From positions 2,288,001 to 2,352,000 of the forward strand of contig JAQISU010000033.1 in the NCBI GenBank assembly GCA_029339505.1: DNA of 64,000 bases. Reading direction: 5' to 3'. The notes under the pieces were generated by a model. The model did not search any database. It worked only from the letters and a program-made list of their open reading frames with translations, and was not told where the DNA came from. This document shows positions 27,506 to 41,171 of the stretch, one piece after another (position 1 is the stretch's first letter; each line of letters opens with the position of its first letter). Origin of the DNA: Unio delphinus. Its lineage: Eukaryota; Mollusca; Bivalvia; Unionida; Unionidae. Position numbers and translations under genes: made by a program.

Positions 27506-27823
27506 CATATTGAGGCTAAGGGTTATCGCATATCTATCAGAGATGTACCAGTTTACAAGTCAGTCATTACACTAGATTTGAGGGAAAAAAATGCAACTGA
27601 AGTTTTTGGTCAGAAACAGATTCTCAGAGGCCATGATGATGAAAAATATTTTTGCTGGCTAAATGAACTGTCACACAACAGCTGCTGTGTAGTTTTTCCC
27701 TTTAAACTATCTTGATAACAGTGTTAGGAATGCGATAGAAGCCATACACTGTATGACACAGATCATAGCAGGGGTCCCTCCAACAGTTAATATACAAGTG
27801 ACAGATCATAAACTTCTTTAGCT

Positions 27824-27825
27824 GG

Positions 27826-27902
<77 letters not shown>
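27824..27902. repeat. (AT)n microsatellite
   Basis: Uninterrupted AT dinucleotide run of about 78 bp. Similar runs occur at about 45316-45395, 47139-47191, 60137-60184 and 62370-62436. Confidence 0.97.
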
Positions 27903-27904
<2 letters not shown>

Positions 27905-28817
27905 TCTTCAGACACCTCAAAATGTATTTTCTTTGTTCAGCAAATCCAAATGACATGACCATGTCATGGAAAACCTTATACACACCGAAATTGTAATTTA
28001 ATTTTGAATACATTCACAACTGAAATCATATTCTCCTTACAGCTATGAATTTACCCAATAAATCCAGTCCATCTTAAGCAGAAAAGCAGAACTGAGTTGG
28101 ATCAACAGAAATACAAAATTCATCCACTCATTATCATCTGCAAAAGTTTGTCAAGGCCCATTTATTCAAAATATGACTCTAAATTTCAATTTTAAGTAGA
28201 CCAAAATGACATTTTTTAACAAAACTAATGTCAAACACATGACAAAGTACAAATGTCACTGGGTGGTGCTATGTGCGCATTATTTTTTACTGTGTATTGT
28301 TGAATCAATGGTTATGTATTTATTTTGAAATACAGCATAAATTCAATCACTTTGTTTCTTGTAGTGTATTCCTTTATTATTAAGCCTTAGGAAGGAAACT
28401 CGCAAGGTCATGCAGTATTACTCAGAAAAAAAATCATTCATATTTTCCCACAATAATTCTTATCAGCTTTCAATCAGACTTGCTTAAGTGTGTCACGCAG
28501 TTTCAACTCGTCATTACACTTCTATAAATTCATATATAATGTTGAATCAAACAAATCATGAAATTTGGAGACCCTTCATATTTAAATTTTCATAATGAAA
28601 AATGACTTTTCTTAGAAATGAAAATATTCTGTAAATAGCTAAATAAAACTGCAGTGTATCAATACATTTTTATAAACCAAATCATTATAGATAGGTGTAC
28701 ATTAAGAAATATAATTACAGTCCATTAATTTAATTCAAGAGTGTAATTTTCACATTTCACAAAGATCAAACCCATTTAATACTTTTTCAACAATTTATGA
28801 ATTTACTTAATTTTCAG

Positions 28818-28949
28818 GATCGCAACACCTTTCACCGATTTGACAAGTTCAATGCCAAGTACAATCCAGTTGGAGAAAGCAGACTGCGTGAAATCTTCAT
28901 AAAAACTGACAACTACATTGACGGAAAGTACTTTGCCCATACAATTAAG
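28818..28949 (+). CDS. AMPD: AMPD exon
   Basis: Forty-four codons, phase 0 at both ends, bordered by TTTTCAG and GTGAGG. It begins [17 protein letters not shown] and ends GKYFAHTIK, among the most conserved stretches of the AMPD catalytic domain. Confidence 0.96.
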
Positions 28950-31100
28950 GTGAGGAACAAGTGATAAATTGATAGAAGCCTATTGCCAAGCTCTGTAGCG
29001 TCAAGGTCATGTATGATAACTAAAGTGGGTGGTATAATCGGGACGTTTTAGTTGAAGTACAAAATACAGAGGGTAAAACCCTAATTTTTGGGGCGTGTTT
29101 GTTTTTCACCCAAAATTCACTCATGGTCAGAATCCGATTTTGTGTCCAGGTTTTAAACTTTTTGGCCTAAGATCTAAGGCAGACCAGTATGAACTGCACA
29201 CAGACAGGTGAACCTGTGCAAAAAGTAGGATATGGTAGGCATTTGGAATAAAGAGTGGTCTCAATATGAAAATGATATGATACATGTTAAGCAAAAAAAT
29301 AATTAAGAAAATAACTCTCAACTTTTCCCCTTCTGCTCATGCATGAGTAAAATAGTCAAGAAAACATGTTTCTAACACAACTAGGCATTCAACTAATGGA
29401 AGATTGCTTGGAAGTCGATGTATTAGGATTATTCAGAAATAGCCCCCAAAATGTGTTTCCTACTTGCATTTCATGTGAAAACAACAAAAACCTCCAGGGG
29501 TTAATGTGTTATGGTTTATTAACTTAAGTCAGTGCACTTTAAATAAAATACTTTGTTCGGAAGATAATGCGTAATTATGCATTCCAAAGGTATGGATAAT
29601 TTTGATAAGCGAAAACTGCTTATCAGTGCATTAGCTGTTTTGCTTTAAATAGAAACCTGTAAAACTTATAACAAAATAATGAAAGAAAAGAATCTCCTCT
29701 CGGTCTCCTGCAAATTCACTAACTGTTAACTTGGTCCTGGCAAAATCCCTTTGTTTTTTTTACAGTACAAGCTCTGGATGTGTCAGATAGTGTTTCCTTG
29801 AATTTGTAAACTTGATAAACATTCCCATAAGTTAATAATGAATATGATTTACTATTTCTTTGAATTACCTGGCAACTTTACAGTGAAATTAAGACTATAC
29901 CTGGGGAAAATATGTCACAACACAGTTGGTCACTCTCCATGCAGCAGTGTTTACTACTCTATATAGTACCAAAGACTTACAAAAATGGTACTAACAGCTG
30001 CCTCGCTAGAAGCTCAGCATTACTAGGTTAGTGTTAGAACTGGTCAGCCGGGTGTCAGGATAATGTGACTGGGTGAGACATCATGCTACATGTCTGCAGC
30101 AGGATGCCCCAGTGCTAGACGTCACTATAAACTGCCACACTGCAGACATCATAATGATAAAACTGAAAAATTGTTAAAGCTATGTTAATAATCCTAACCA
30201 CACACATACTTAGCTGTGTAGTGGAACAAATAACAAACTGCATAATGATTGATTTCTTGTAGGATTGTAAAGTATAGCACAATGAAAAGTTGTAAAATAC
30301 TTTCATGTCATTTTATAGGGTATCATTTCACTTGTGAGTGTTGACATGCTTGATATTTATCATTAGATAACTTTTTTACAGAGGGAATTAAAAGATAACT
30401 AACTGTTGTTTTTTTTTTTTAAAAAAATTTCTGATGTTCTGTAGCTGATCTAGCTCCCTTTCATGCAATATCAGTTAATACCCTATCCACATACCTGTCT
30501 CTCATCTACACCCACCCACATACATACACATGCAAGCACATACAGAGACCATGTCTGCATAACAGGTGACAAGATTCCATTACTTTCACTATCCAGCATT
30601 CAATCACAGACCATCAAGAACATTCAATCAGAAAAGTAAGTTGTGTTCATCTTAATTACAGGTCTGACAACCTGATATTCTCAGTCCCAGGGAGTTCAAG
30701 CAAATGATAACTTGAACTGAAATATGATAGTCACTTTGTACTTCACTAGGATTTTATTTTGACAATTATCATAACCAAAACTGTCAACATCATGGTTACT
30801 ATCGTCATTATCATCACCATTTCAGCTGCCATCACCACCATTATTACCACAACCTCCAATGACCATCATTATCATAATCATGATCACCTTGGTTACTACC
30901 ACAATTATGACCATCACCTCTAAAACTTCTGTCATCATCATCACCTCTATCACCAATACATTCATAGCAACCATCATGACCATTCTCAGCACCACCACCT
31001 ACAGTGACCATCATCAACAGCACAGCTACCACCATCACTATCACAGAAACCACTACCTTCTCATTAACTATATTTATCCTCATGGTCAATTTTATTGCAG
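28950..31100 (+). other. AMPD intron
   Basis: Holds a 5'-truncated SINE of family 2 (29965-30198) and, before the acceptor, a run rich in ATCACC/ATCATC trinucleotides (about 30780-31060). No gene seen. Confidence 0.75.
29965..30198 (+). mobile_element. SINE family 2, 5'-truncated copy
   Basis: Body of the SINE at 24945 without its tRNA-like head, starting AGTACCAAAGACTTACAAAA and ending with the A-rich tail. Confidence 0.85.
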
Positions 31101-31264
31101 GAGGTGATGAGTGACCTTGAGGAGAGCAAGTATCAGATGGCAGAATTAAGACTGTCCATCTATGGAAAGTCCCGTGATGAGTGGGACAAGTTGGCCATTT
31201 GGGCAGTCCAGCACCGAGTGTACTCACCCAATGTTATGTGGATGATCCAGACTCCACGACTGTA
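31101..31264 (+). CDS. AMPD: AMPD exon
   Basis: 164 nt, bordered by TTATTGCAG and GTATGT, ending two bases into a codon. It encodes [20 protein letters not shown] through MIQTPRL. The trailing TA joins the C at 36915 to make a Tyr codon. Confidence 0.95.
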
Positions 31265-31959
31265 GTATGTATCCTAGGTTCCGTTAACACATATTTAGTA
31301 CCCAGTGAAAGCACATTCATTATAAAGTAGTCAACCATTGATGCAGTTTAGAATTCAGAATTAGAATACCATAGTATTTATTTCTTCAAAAATTGCATTC
31401 TCTAGGTATCATGTATGTTTAGATGGAACAGCCTTTAGTTATTGTTGAGCTTTTATTAAACAGATAAGTAGACATAGCTATCACTTTTCTGACAGTAATG
31501 GTAATGGCTGAAAGGTCAACATCAGTGTCAAGATTCTGTGTGAAAGATTTTAATAGTCACTGAGGAGTCACATTCAAGCATTTGGACTCTTGGTCAGAAG
31601 GGTACAGGTTGATTCACACCAACAAATCAGTCTGGAACAGTGTGTCTTCAGGCAAGGCACTCGCTGGCATTGGCACATTCTAACCCTACAAAGCACTAAA
31701 AGCCAAAACAAAACTTTGAAATCCAGTTAACATCTACATTAATCATTGTATTCGACTGAAACTTTGACAGTATTACTTTATTGCCTGTTATATGTTAGTC
31801 TGTATCAGCAGATAGCATCCTTATCCACTTTATTCCTAGGTAAAGTGTAGTATTCCTTATGTTACTTCTTTCTCAACCGATTGGAAGAGAAATCCTACTG
31901 ATTTTCATATCTCCATCTGGATGAATCAGCTCAGTTGTCTCAGTCATTCTGTCCATGTG

Positions 31960-33290
31960 CTTGGAACTACTTTTCAATGTATACAACCCTGGATTTCTTT
32001 CCACTGGAAACTACTTTTCAATGAATAAAACCCTTAATGTCTTTACACTATGAACTACTTTTCAATAAATACAACTCATGCTGTCATTGCAGTAAGAACT
32101 AATTTTCAGTGAATACAACCCATGCTGTCTTTGCACTACAAACTACTTTTCAATGAATACAACCCTTGCTATCTTTGTGCTAGGATCTACTTTTCAATGA
32201 ATACAACACTTGCTATCTTTGTGCTAGGAACTACTTTTCAATGAATACACCCTTGCTATCTTTGTGCTAGGAACTACTTTTCAATGAATACAACCCTTGC
32301 TATCTTTGTGATAGGAACTACTTTGCAATGAATACAACACTTGCTATCTTTGTGCTAGGAACTAGTTTTCAATGAATACAACACTTGCTATCTTTGTGCT
32401 AGGAACTACTTTTCAATGAATTCAACACTTGCTATCTTTGTGCTAGGAACTACTTTGCAATGAATTCAACACTTGCTATCTTTGTACTAGGAACTAGTTT
32501 TCAATGAATACAACACTTGCTATCTTTGTGCTAGGAACTACTTTTCAATGAATTCAACACTTGCTATCTTTGTGCTAGGAACTACTTTTCAATGAATTCA
32601 ACACTTGCTATCTTTGTGATAGGAACTACTTTTCAATGAATTCAACACTTGCTATCTTTGTGATAGGAACTAGTTTTCAATGAATACAACACTTGCTATC
32701 TTTGTACTAGGAACTAGTTTTCAATGAATACAACACTTGCTATCTTTGTGCTAGGAACTACTTTTCAATGAATTCAACACTTGCTATCTTTGTGCTAGGA
32801 ACTACTTTTCAATGAATTCAACACTTGCTATCTTTGTGATAGGAACTACTTTTCAATGAATACAACCCTTGCTATCTTTGTGATAGGAACTACTTTGCAA
32901 TGAATACAACACTTGCTATCTTTGTGCTAGGAACTAGTTTTCAATGAATACAACACTTGCTATCTTTGTACTAGGAACTAGTTTTCAATGAATACAACAC
33001 TTGCTATCTTTGTACTAGGAACTAGTTTTCAATGAATACAACACTTGCTATCTTTGTGCTAGGAACTACTTTTCAATGAATTCAACACTTGCTATCTTTG
33101 TGATAGGAACTACTTTGCAATGAATACAACACTTGCTATCTTTGTACTAGGAACTAGTTTTCAATGAATACAACACTTGCTATCTTTGTGCTAGGAACTA
33201 CTTTTCAATGAATTCAACACTTGCTATCTTTGTGCTAGGAACTACTTTTCAATGAATACAACCCTTGCTATCTTTGTGCTAGGAACTTCC
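31960..33290. repeat. 44-bp minisatellite, about 29 copies
   Basis: Unit contains CTAGGAACTACTTTTCAATG and AATACAACACTTGCTATCTT, with alternating variants (CTACTTTTC/CTAGTTTTC, AATACAAC/AATTCAAC). The same repeat resumes at 35368 after the pogo-like element. Confidence 0.93.
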
Positions 33291-33297
33291 AGATTTA

Positions 33298-35364
33298 CCG
33301 TATGTTATCGGATGGCAACAAATAATTACTATTTTTTTTGTCTGAATACATATTAAATTATTTAATTATTTGTCCGAAAACATACAGGTGAACCCACTGT
33401 AATGAAGTTACCGCTAGCTCACATGACAACGTGCTTCCATGAAGTTAAACAAGTAATTTGTCTAACACCACAAAAAGAATAATGATTAAAAAACAGGCAT
33501 TACTTGCCTTCTTTGTCTATGATACATATCCATCCATCAGAAAATACAGTTACACATGTATCAGAGCCATGATTGTGTGTGTATTTTTTAAAAGAACTGC
33601 CGTATTAGTAATCTTGCAATCTAGTTTAACCCTCTGCTAATCAGTGATAATTAAAATCTACATTAAAAACGCACGCAATCTTTATTTCTGTGTAATTAAG
33701 ATATTAATACAAACTAAAGAAAATGATTTTGGAATTATAATTCTTAAGATAGTTATAGTATCGAGAGTAGAAATGATGGCTAAACTTAGAGAACCATTGT
33801 GAGAGGCTCCATATGGGGTGAATGTTGTATGCACATCTAGGAAGTGAATAACAGAAAACAAACAAGTTGCAATATACGAGTCAACGAAATTAATATGTTG
33901 GCATTTATTAATTTTTTTACAAATAAAGGCGATCCATTCGTTGTGTTTCTCTCTTCTTTTTTCCCCACATAGCCAGCTTCAAAATGAGCAGAGCTAGCAG
34001 ACTTGAAACAGTGAACTGCTCAAAGATTGTTTTGATGCCTGTCGAAGATTTCAGGGTGTCTAGGTGATAATTGTTAATATAACTTGTGGGATTTCTTTTG
34101 ACATGTATGTTTGGAAATAATAGGCAGCCATCTGGATTTCCTTAAAAGAGCACACAATGTACAGATCATTTAGCACCCACAATCAATATTTATTGTCAAC
34201 AGAGAGGTTTATTACCTGTAGAACAATGATTATGTTTTAACCTTGGCATATAATGCGTCAGGGATAAGGGGTTTGTCCTGTTGCACAATGCCAATGAATT
34301 TTACGAATCCATACAGACTCTGATGTATTGTTTATTTATATTAAGCAGGGGTCATGGTTTCTAATTAAAGCCATAACTGTCACGCCCGTTTCAAGTGTTT
34401 TCGTGTGTAACAATGTCTGCACTGACAACAAATCATATTTTTATTTTTTAGCAGAATCAAGCTATTAAAATAAAAAATTTAAATAAAATACCCACTGCTA
34501 TCAAAATTTTATATACTGGATAGCTGTCATTGCGAAACATACTATTGTTAGTACTGTAATAATTTTGATGGATAAATTTATTATATGTTATGCAATAAGC
34601 GAGTAGGCACTGTTTAATGATAAATTTATTTTTAACATAAACGAAACACGAATATACTTTGATCTTGTGTCAGGGAAAATGGTGGACAAAGAAGGAACGA
34701 AAGGCATTTTGATTCATATAATGGGAGTGGAGAAGAGACACATTACTGTCGTTCTAGCCATTGCGGGTTCTGGCGACGCATTACCCCCGATGATTATTTC
34801 CGAAGGAAATAGAAATTTATATCTGAAGGCACCACAAGGGTTGATTATCGCAGTTGAAGAGAAGGCATGGTTAGACGAAACACTAATACTGCGATGGATT
34901 GAAGAAATTTATTTGCCATTCACCAGAAGAGAGCGACCACATTAGTTATGGACTCGTTCCGGGCTCACATCACTGATAACGTAAAGAAACAGTTGCGGTG
35001 CAGAAATGTTGTGCCGGAAATAATACCAGGAGGCTGCACATCCAAGTTTCAACCTCTTGATGTGAGCATCAATAAATCTGTCAAGAGCTACCTCCACTGC
35101 AGCTGGATGGAATACATAAAGGATGCTACGAATACATTATAATCATCTGATGAAAGTGACCAAATGAAACAAACTTTTTATCAGTTAAACTAATGACAAA
35201 CACACTACATTAAAACGACGCTGCCGATCTTTGTTGGTTGTGTCCGAAAACAAATTGTAAAACAATTATATTGGAGCAACGTCCGAAAATTTACAAGGCA
35301 TTTAATTATTATATTTCCTCAAAAAAATTATGTCCTTAAACTTACCAGGTCCGAAAACATACGG
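33298..35364 (+). mobile_element. Decayed pogo/Tigger-like DNA transposon (2,067 bp)
   Basis: Terminal inverted repeats CCGTATGTTATCGGA (33298) and its complement TCCGAAAACATACGG (ending 35364, one mismatch), flanked by TA (33296-33297 and 35365-35366), the target duplication of the Tc1/mariner-pogo group. Subterminal copies of GTCCGAAAA occur near both ends. Inside, 34667-34945 and 34948-35142 encode parts of a DDE_1 (pogo) transposase: VDKEGTKG, VVLAIAGSG, then MDSFRAHITD with the second catalytic Asp, and SKFQPLDVSINK with the third. A stop and frame change separate the two parts and the N-terminal HTH region is gone, so it cannot move itself. Confidence 0.9.
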
Positions 35365-35367
35365 TAA

Positions 35368-35720
35368 ATATGGTACATTGCAATGAATACAACCCTTGCT
35401 ATTGTTGCGCTAGAAACTACTTTTTCAATGAATACAACCCTTCTATTGTTGCGCTAGAAACTACTTTTTCAATGAATACAACCCTTGCTATTGTTACGCT
35501 AGAAACTACTTTTTCAATGAATACAACCCTTGCTATTGTTGCGCTAGAAACTACTTTTTCAATGAATACAACCCATGCTATTGTTGCGCTAGAAACTACT
35601 TTTTCAATGAATACAACCCTTGCTATTGTTGCGCTAGAAACTACTTTTTCAATGAATACAACCCTTGCTATTGTTGCGCTAGAAACTACTTTTTCAATGA
35701 ATTACAACCCTTGCTATCTT
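35368..35720. repeat. 45-bp minisatellite, about 8 copies
   Basis: Variant of the 31960-33290 repeat with an extra T in CTACTTTTTCAATG and GTTGCGCTAGAAA instead of TTTGTGCTAGGAA. The two sides of the pogo-like element have therefore homogenised separately. Confidence 0.93.
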
Positions 35721-36526
35721 CTGCTGTGCTGATGTAGTTGTTTAAAACAATCATCAGTACTTTAACAAATTTATCGAAATAGTTTGGAGAAGAGACAAAT
35801 AACTTCAGAAAATAAAAAAACAACAGAGATAAAATAAAAAAAATGTAAAATTTAGAATTTAATTTAAGAGACAGATGAAGACAAGGACAAAGAAAATCAT
35901 GTATGCTAAACCCCATCTTATCTGATAGGTACCCAGTAACTATTGACAAATATTGTCAGAACAAATGTCACAGTGATTTTTTTTAATGCTTACTATCTAC
36001 TATACCCCTGTAGTTTATGTGAATGCCCCATGGCCAAATGGTCAGTAGCTTTTATAGGCACCAGTTAAGGACAATATAGTTGATTGCAGATTAATGTCTG
36101 CTTTTAATTGAATCTGTAGTTTTGAGATCTGCATAGTAACTCGACAGCTTTGTCACAAGGGTCATGGTCAAATTTTGTCATTGTGTTCATTTTGGTAGCC
36201 TCACCACAGTTGGCATGAAACAAAAATTCCATGAATTTGCTGTTTTTTTAGTGTTTTCTTTAGGCATTCAAATTTGATTTAACCTTTTTAAAATTAATGC
36301 CCTTAGGAGGGCCATTACCTTTTAACTTCACATTTTTGGAATATTATTTTATGTGTGTACGACTGTGCAATAAAGTATTTAAAATAATAAAGTATTGCTT
36401 TGTGCTCTTGTAATACTTTTATGCAAGTGCAAAGATAACAGATCTTCTGTTGCATAATGTGCCAACATATCTGTGTCTATGCAGTGTGTCAGGAATATTA
36501 AGTAGAACTCACACAAAATTGCCCGA

Positions 36527-36792
36527 GGGGCCCCGAGTGGCCGAGAGGTCTAAAGCGCTTACCGTTACAGATCACTGCCATCTCACCTCTGTCTGCGTGG
36601 GTTCAAGTCTCAGGCTTGGCTAATGTGGGTAAGTGAGAAAGCTTGCCGATAGTTTCTCATGGGTCAGTGGTTCTTTCCAGGGGTTTTCCGGGTTCTTCCT
36701 CCACCAGTAATACTGGCCACCATGTATAGCCTATCTTGCACTGAAAAATGGTGTTAAACCCTACAACAACAACAACAACAACAGCAACAAAA
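36527..36792 (+). mobile_element. tRNA-derived SINE, family 1
   Basis: Well-preserved copy: head GGGGCCCCGAGTGGCCGAGA, GGTTCAAGTCTC as B box, body with GAGAAAGCTTGCC and TTCTTCCTCCACC, and an (AAC)n tail. Confidence 0.88.
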
Positions 36793-36914
36793 AATTGCCG
36801 ATTTGCTAGCAGATTATGTGCCATCATATCAGTGTCTGCATTTGGATCTGACTTTAGGCTTGTTGTCATACAGTCAAATCATAAACACTAGACATCCTTT
36901 CTTTATCCTTTCAG

Positions 36915-37041
36915 CGATGTATATCGAAGTAACAACCTGGTGAAGAATTTTCAAGATATTTTGGAGAATATTTTCTTGCCATTGTTTGAGGTCACCAATG
37001 ACCCTAAATCGCACCCAGAACTTCACAACTTCCTCCATTAT
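36915..37041 (+). CDS. AMPD: AMPD exon
   Basis: 127 nt, bordered by CCTTTCAG and GTAAGT. It encodes [20 protein letters not shown] through [10 protein letters not shown]. The phase matches the exon at 31101. Confidence 0.95.
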
Positions 37042-37261
37042 GTAAGTAACTTCCGTCTTTAAAATCAGTATTTACAGTTGAACATGCATAGCTAAATAAT
37101 ATTTATCCAGACCACTTGTATTTTTTTTATTGTTATTTGTTTAATTCTAACCTGGATAAAATCTGGGTTATTATCAAGGAATTGTTAGTTGTGTATATTT
37201 TTTGTTTTAATTTTAAAATCGCTTCAGCATTTCAGTCAAGATTTGACACAATAAACTGTAT

Positions 37262-37502
37262 AAGTGGCCTAATGGTCTACAGCGCTTAACGTTACAGATC
37301 ACTGCCATCTCACCTCTATCTGCATGGGTTTGAGTCTCAGATTCAGCTAATGTAGCTATGTGAGAAAGCTTGCCAGTAGCTTCTCATGGGTCAGTGGTTC
37401 TCTCTGGGGCTTTTCCTGGGTTCTTCCTCCTCCAATAATATTGGCCACCATGTATAACCTATCGTGTGCTGAAAAATGGCATTAAACCCTACAACAACAA
37501 CA
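37262..37502 (+). mobile_element. SINE family 1 copy
   Basis: Starts AAGTGGCCTAATGGTCTACA, ends with an (AAC)n tail; body motifs as in the 36527 copy. Confidence 0.85.
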
Positions 37503-38373
37503 TATGATTTCTGATCTAGTGCATGCACTGTATGCCACATTTTGTACAAACAAATGATTAAATGATTATTAATCTTAAGTTTCTTTTAGTCATTTCACTC
37601 ACTTTAGTCATTTAGGGTGGGTCTGTGGACCATGTAATGATCAATATTGAGGGTAGGTACATGGTTATATTAGGGTATACAATGGTTTTGAAAATATATA
37701 TTGTACTCCATTGTGTAATAAATGTCAATTGTCAAGTACACACAATCTATTAATTAAGAACAAATTATTATCTAAGCTGTCTGCTTTCATTTTCAAGCCT
37801 GCCTTGGCCGAATTTAAGCATCGTGAACATCACATGATTTGGTGTGCATGTATATCTGATATCTGTCCACACATCTATCCACTCCCTTCATTAAGATCTG
37901 TAAGAGTTTTTTTTTTCAAAGTGGTCAGTTTATAGAGTGCAGTTGGACATGAGTCCTATTACTTTTCATGCTGATACAGGTCAGGGATGGGCTTGACTTG
38001 TTTGTCCTGGCCAGCTTCTCATTGTTAATTTCTGGCCATAATCATCATAATATCTTAAACCAAACAGTTGGTCAAATACTTTGAAACATTCTCATTTTAT
38101 TATGTGCAAAAAACATGTCCACCCTGTCCCACTTACCATAACCTTTTGTGGGCAGTAATTTCCAAATTAAGATCATGACCAAAACAACTGATTTGTATAT
38201 TCCTGTATATCAGTAACTGACAATCTGTTTAGAAAAAATTTGCATGTGCAATCTGGCTTCATGAAATACCAAGCCATATTCAATAACTAATAAGTAATAG
38301 ACATTAACAGTAAAGTGTTGGACCAGGTCTGTTAGGTACTTTTATTTTTGGAGTAGAAACAAGCAGCTATCTC

Positions 38374-38379
<6 letters not shown>

Positions 38380-38436
<57 letters not shown>
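38380..38436. repeat. (GT)n microsatellite
   Basis: About 55 bp of GT repeats preceded by ATATAT. Confidence 0.97.
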
Positions 38437-38439
<3 letters not shown>

Positions 38440-38683
38440 ATTTTTGTAAATGCATGCTTAAATGTCTTTCTTTCATGTTAATCTGAAAAGTAACACACTA
38501 ACAACTTATTAGGTGTACAAACTTGTTGATATATGTGTTACTTACTGTTATTTTAAAATGTATGCAGTTTTTGAGCATGAATTATGTGCTGAAGTACTTG
38601 AATTGGAAATTATGTTTTCATATACTCACCATAAAGAAGAAAATTTATCTGATGATTTTCATCAGTTCTTCCGTCTGTTACTA

Positions 38684-38921
38684 GGGGCCCCAGATGGCTA
38701 AGTAGTCTAAGACACTTGCCTTTACCAGTTACGGCCCTCTCACTTTTGTCAGCATGGTTTGCATCATGGGCACAGTCCATATGGGTATGTGAGAAAGATA
38801 GTTTCCTGTGGGTTGGTGGTTCTTCCTGTGGGTTTCCTGGGTTCTTCCTTGGCAAAGTTATATTGACCATCACCAAGAACCAATCATATGTAGAAAAAAA
38901 TTGCATTAAACCCTCAAAATC
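38684..38921 (+). mobile_element. SINE family 1 copy, diverged
   Basis: Starts GGGGCCCCAGATGGCTAAGT; the body is recognisable (TATGTGAGAAAGATAG, GGGTTCTTCCTTGG) but more diverged than the other copies. Confidence 0.8.
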
Positions 38922-39366
38922 CAAACTATCTGTTATCAATTTTATTTTCATGTAAGTGTAATTGTCCAATATCTACAGTTTACCAGACTTTGTGGATGGC
39001 TTGTACGTGGGGTGCAGCTAAACTTTATCAGTTTTTGTGGCTGAAAGGTTGAAGCTCAAGGTCTTTATGGCTAAAAGAAGAAAAATGGTTTCAGCAAAAA
39101 AAAAGTTTATTGTAAGTTACACACTAAGAAAGAAACCAATTGTTTTATGAAGTAAGGAAAATGCACAAGGTATTGAGGAATCCATAAAGGTCAGAGGTCA
39201 TGGCCATGGTAAGATGAATAAGAAAACGAAAGGTTCTGCACATTAGGTTTACACTGCATACTTGAACCAAGGGTTGATGTCATTTATGCCCATGGGTCAG
39301 TAGTCTTCAGTCATCTATACTGTTCTAGTAACTCAATGGATGGGCGTATACTGTACCATTCACATA

Positions 39367-39682
39367 GCTACGGTAGCCTAGTGATTAGAGCATCCACCGC
39401 AGAAGCAGGAGGTCATGGGTTCAATCCTGGCCGAGTCATACCAAAGACTTACAAAAATGGTGCTAAAAGCTACCTCGCTTGACGCTTAGCATTAAGAGGT
39501 TAGTGTTAGGACTGGTCGGCCTGGTGTCAGGATAATGTGACTGGGTGGGACATCATGCAACATATCTGCAGCATGATGCCCCAGTGCTTGATATCACTAT
39601 AAACTGCCTCACTGCAGACATCGTAGAGATATGACTAAAAAAAAAGTGTTAAAGCTACGTTAAAAATCCTAATAAAAAAGAC
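39367..39682 (+). mobile_element. SINE family 2 copy
   Basis: Complete copy with tRNA-like head (GGTAGCCTAGTGATTAGAGC, GGTTCAATCC) and body as at 24945. Confidence 0.85.
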
Positions 39683-41171
39683 AAATCACATAGCTCTTGT
39701 TGCTTTATTCTGTTTCATGTCAGCTGTTTGGAAAAGAAACAGCATTCTACACTTGTTTGACTTAGCTGTATCATATGTTTTTCAACTTTTCATCATTATT
39801 TTTGTGAATCACATTTGGAAAAAAAAATCATTAATAGAGTACTTGTGATATAAATAAAATATGTTATATATTGCTGTATTATTGGAATACTTGGTATGTA
39901 CATATAATATCTTAGATGCTCATTTGTTGAGTATATCCAAGTTCGGTGCTCAAAGAATATTTTTAGACAGTCTGGTGACTTAAATAAATTCACAAGCTTT
40001 GACTGGAATTCTACAAGTCTTGACTAAAATTCCACAGCATCAAGTTTCCCCTATTTTAATATTGTCATACATACAACATTGCAATAGCGATAGTGCGAAT
40101 ATAAATTCAAAGTAATTGAAGGTAATGCAGGTGTTATTAGTATTCATCACAGCAATCACTAAGGATTGGATGGTCCTGGTATTCAAACCTCTCTGCTGAT
40201 TCAGAGTGAATCTTGTCAGAATGGAGTTGACGTGTCAGTAATGTGTTGTTTTCAGTATGTGTAAAGAATTAATAGACCCCCCCCTTTTTTTTTTTCTTCT
40301 CCCCAGTGTGTTTCACACAAAGTTGAATTCCATCAATCACGAGTTCTGAAATATATTTTTGTTGAGTTTTGCTGATAGCAAATTGCATTTTTACTTGCAG
40401 TAAAATATGACTTGAAAGAAATGCTGTTGTTGTTGACAGACTTGTCAAAAATATAATACATATTATCAAACAAGGCAGCAGTATGTAATAACTTTTGTTC
40501 TTGTACATGCTTCTTGCTGCTCTTTGATTTACCTTTAATTGGTTGTTCCACTTCCTGATCCTACCTATGTAAAATTTTTTTAGCTCAGTTGGCTCACCCA
40601 CTGTTGCCTTCAAAACACTTCTCACTAGCTAGTGTGAGCCAGATAAGTAATATGTGAAATGGTGGTTTATACCTGACCTCTTTGCCTCTAACTGCCATTA
40701 CTTAAACTGCTCAAAGGATAATTTTACATCAGCACCAGTCATGAATGTTTACCATTTGTACATTCTACATGTCACATACTGAAAGTGGTGGTGTTTTTCT
40801 TTTAGTTTTGAAGACGACTGAAAATTATGTTTTCTCGTAATACGACCATGTCACCGGTTTTATGAGTACAAAATCATATTTTAAGCATGATTCAACATGC
40901 TTCATTTTAATTAAATTCAGGATTCAATTTCACGTAGCACAGTGGTGATCTGATTTAGATTGCACTGTTTTATGGCATTTAGGTCAACATCTTAACAATA
41001 CATTTAACACATTTCATCAGCATGATTGAAGTTTCGTCATGCAGATTATATTTTTTTTTCAACAAGCCTGATGGCCACCTCACTTAGAACACTTTGCAAA
41101 TCCAATCTAAAGTTAGAGGGGCCTTGGATATCAATCTATCAGATTTTTTTAAAGCACTGTTGTAAATTTTT

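Larger units (their letters stand above)
23323..28817 (+). other. AMPD intron
   Basis: Contains a SINE of family 2 (24945-25251), a 52-bp minisatellite (25780-26095), a 45-bp minisatellite (27219-27505) and an (AT)n run (27824-27902). The remaining sequence is AT-rich without any gene I can support. Confidence 0.75.
31265..36914 (+). other. AMPD intron with minisatellite and pogo-like transposon
   Basis: From 31265 to about 31960 I see nothing assignable. Then follow the 44-bp minisatellite, the pogo-like element (33298-35364), the 45-bp continuation of the minisatellite, and a SINE of family 1 (36527-36792). Confidence 0.75.

Noticed and set aside
30844..31227. Minus-strand frame of 127 codons
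   Set aside because: Overlaps the AMPD exon at 31101 and an ATC/ACC-rich simple repeat; the composition follows from the repeat.
31585..31700. Possible third SINE family
   Set aside because: The stretch around GGCAAGGCACTCGCTGGCAT is suggestive but too diverged and single-copy in the window.
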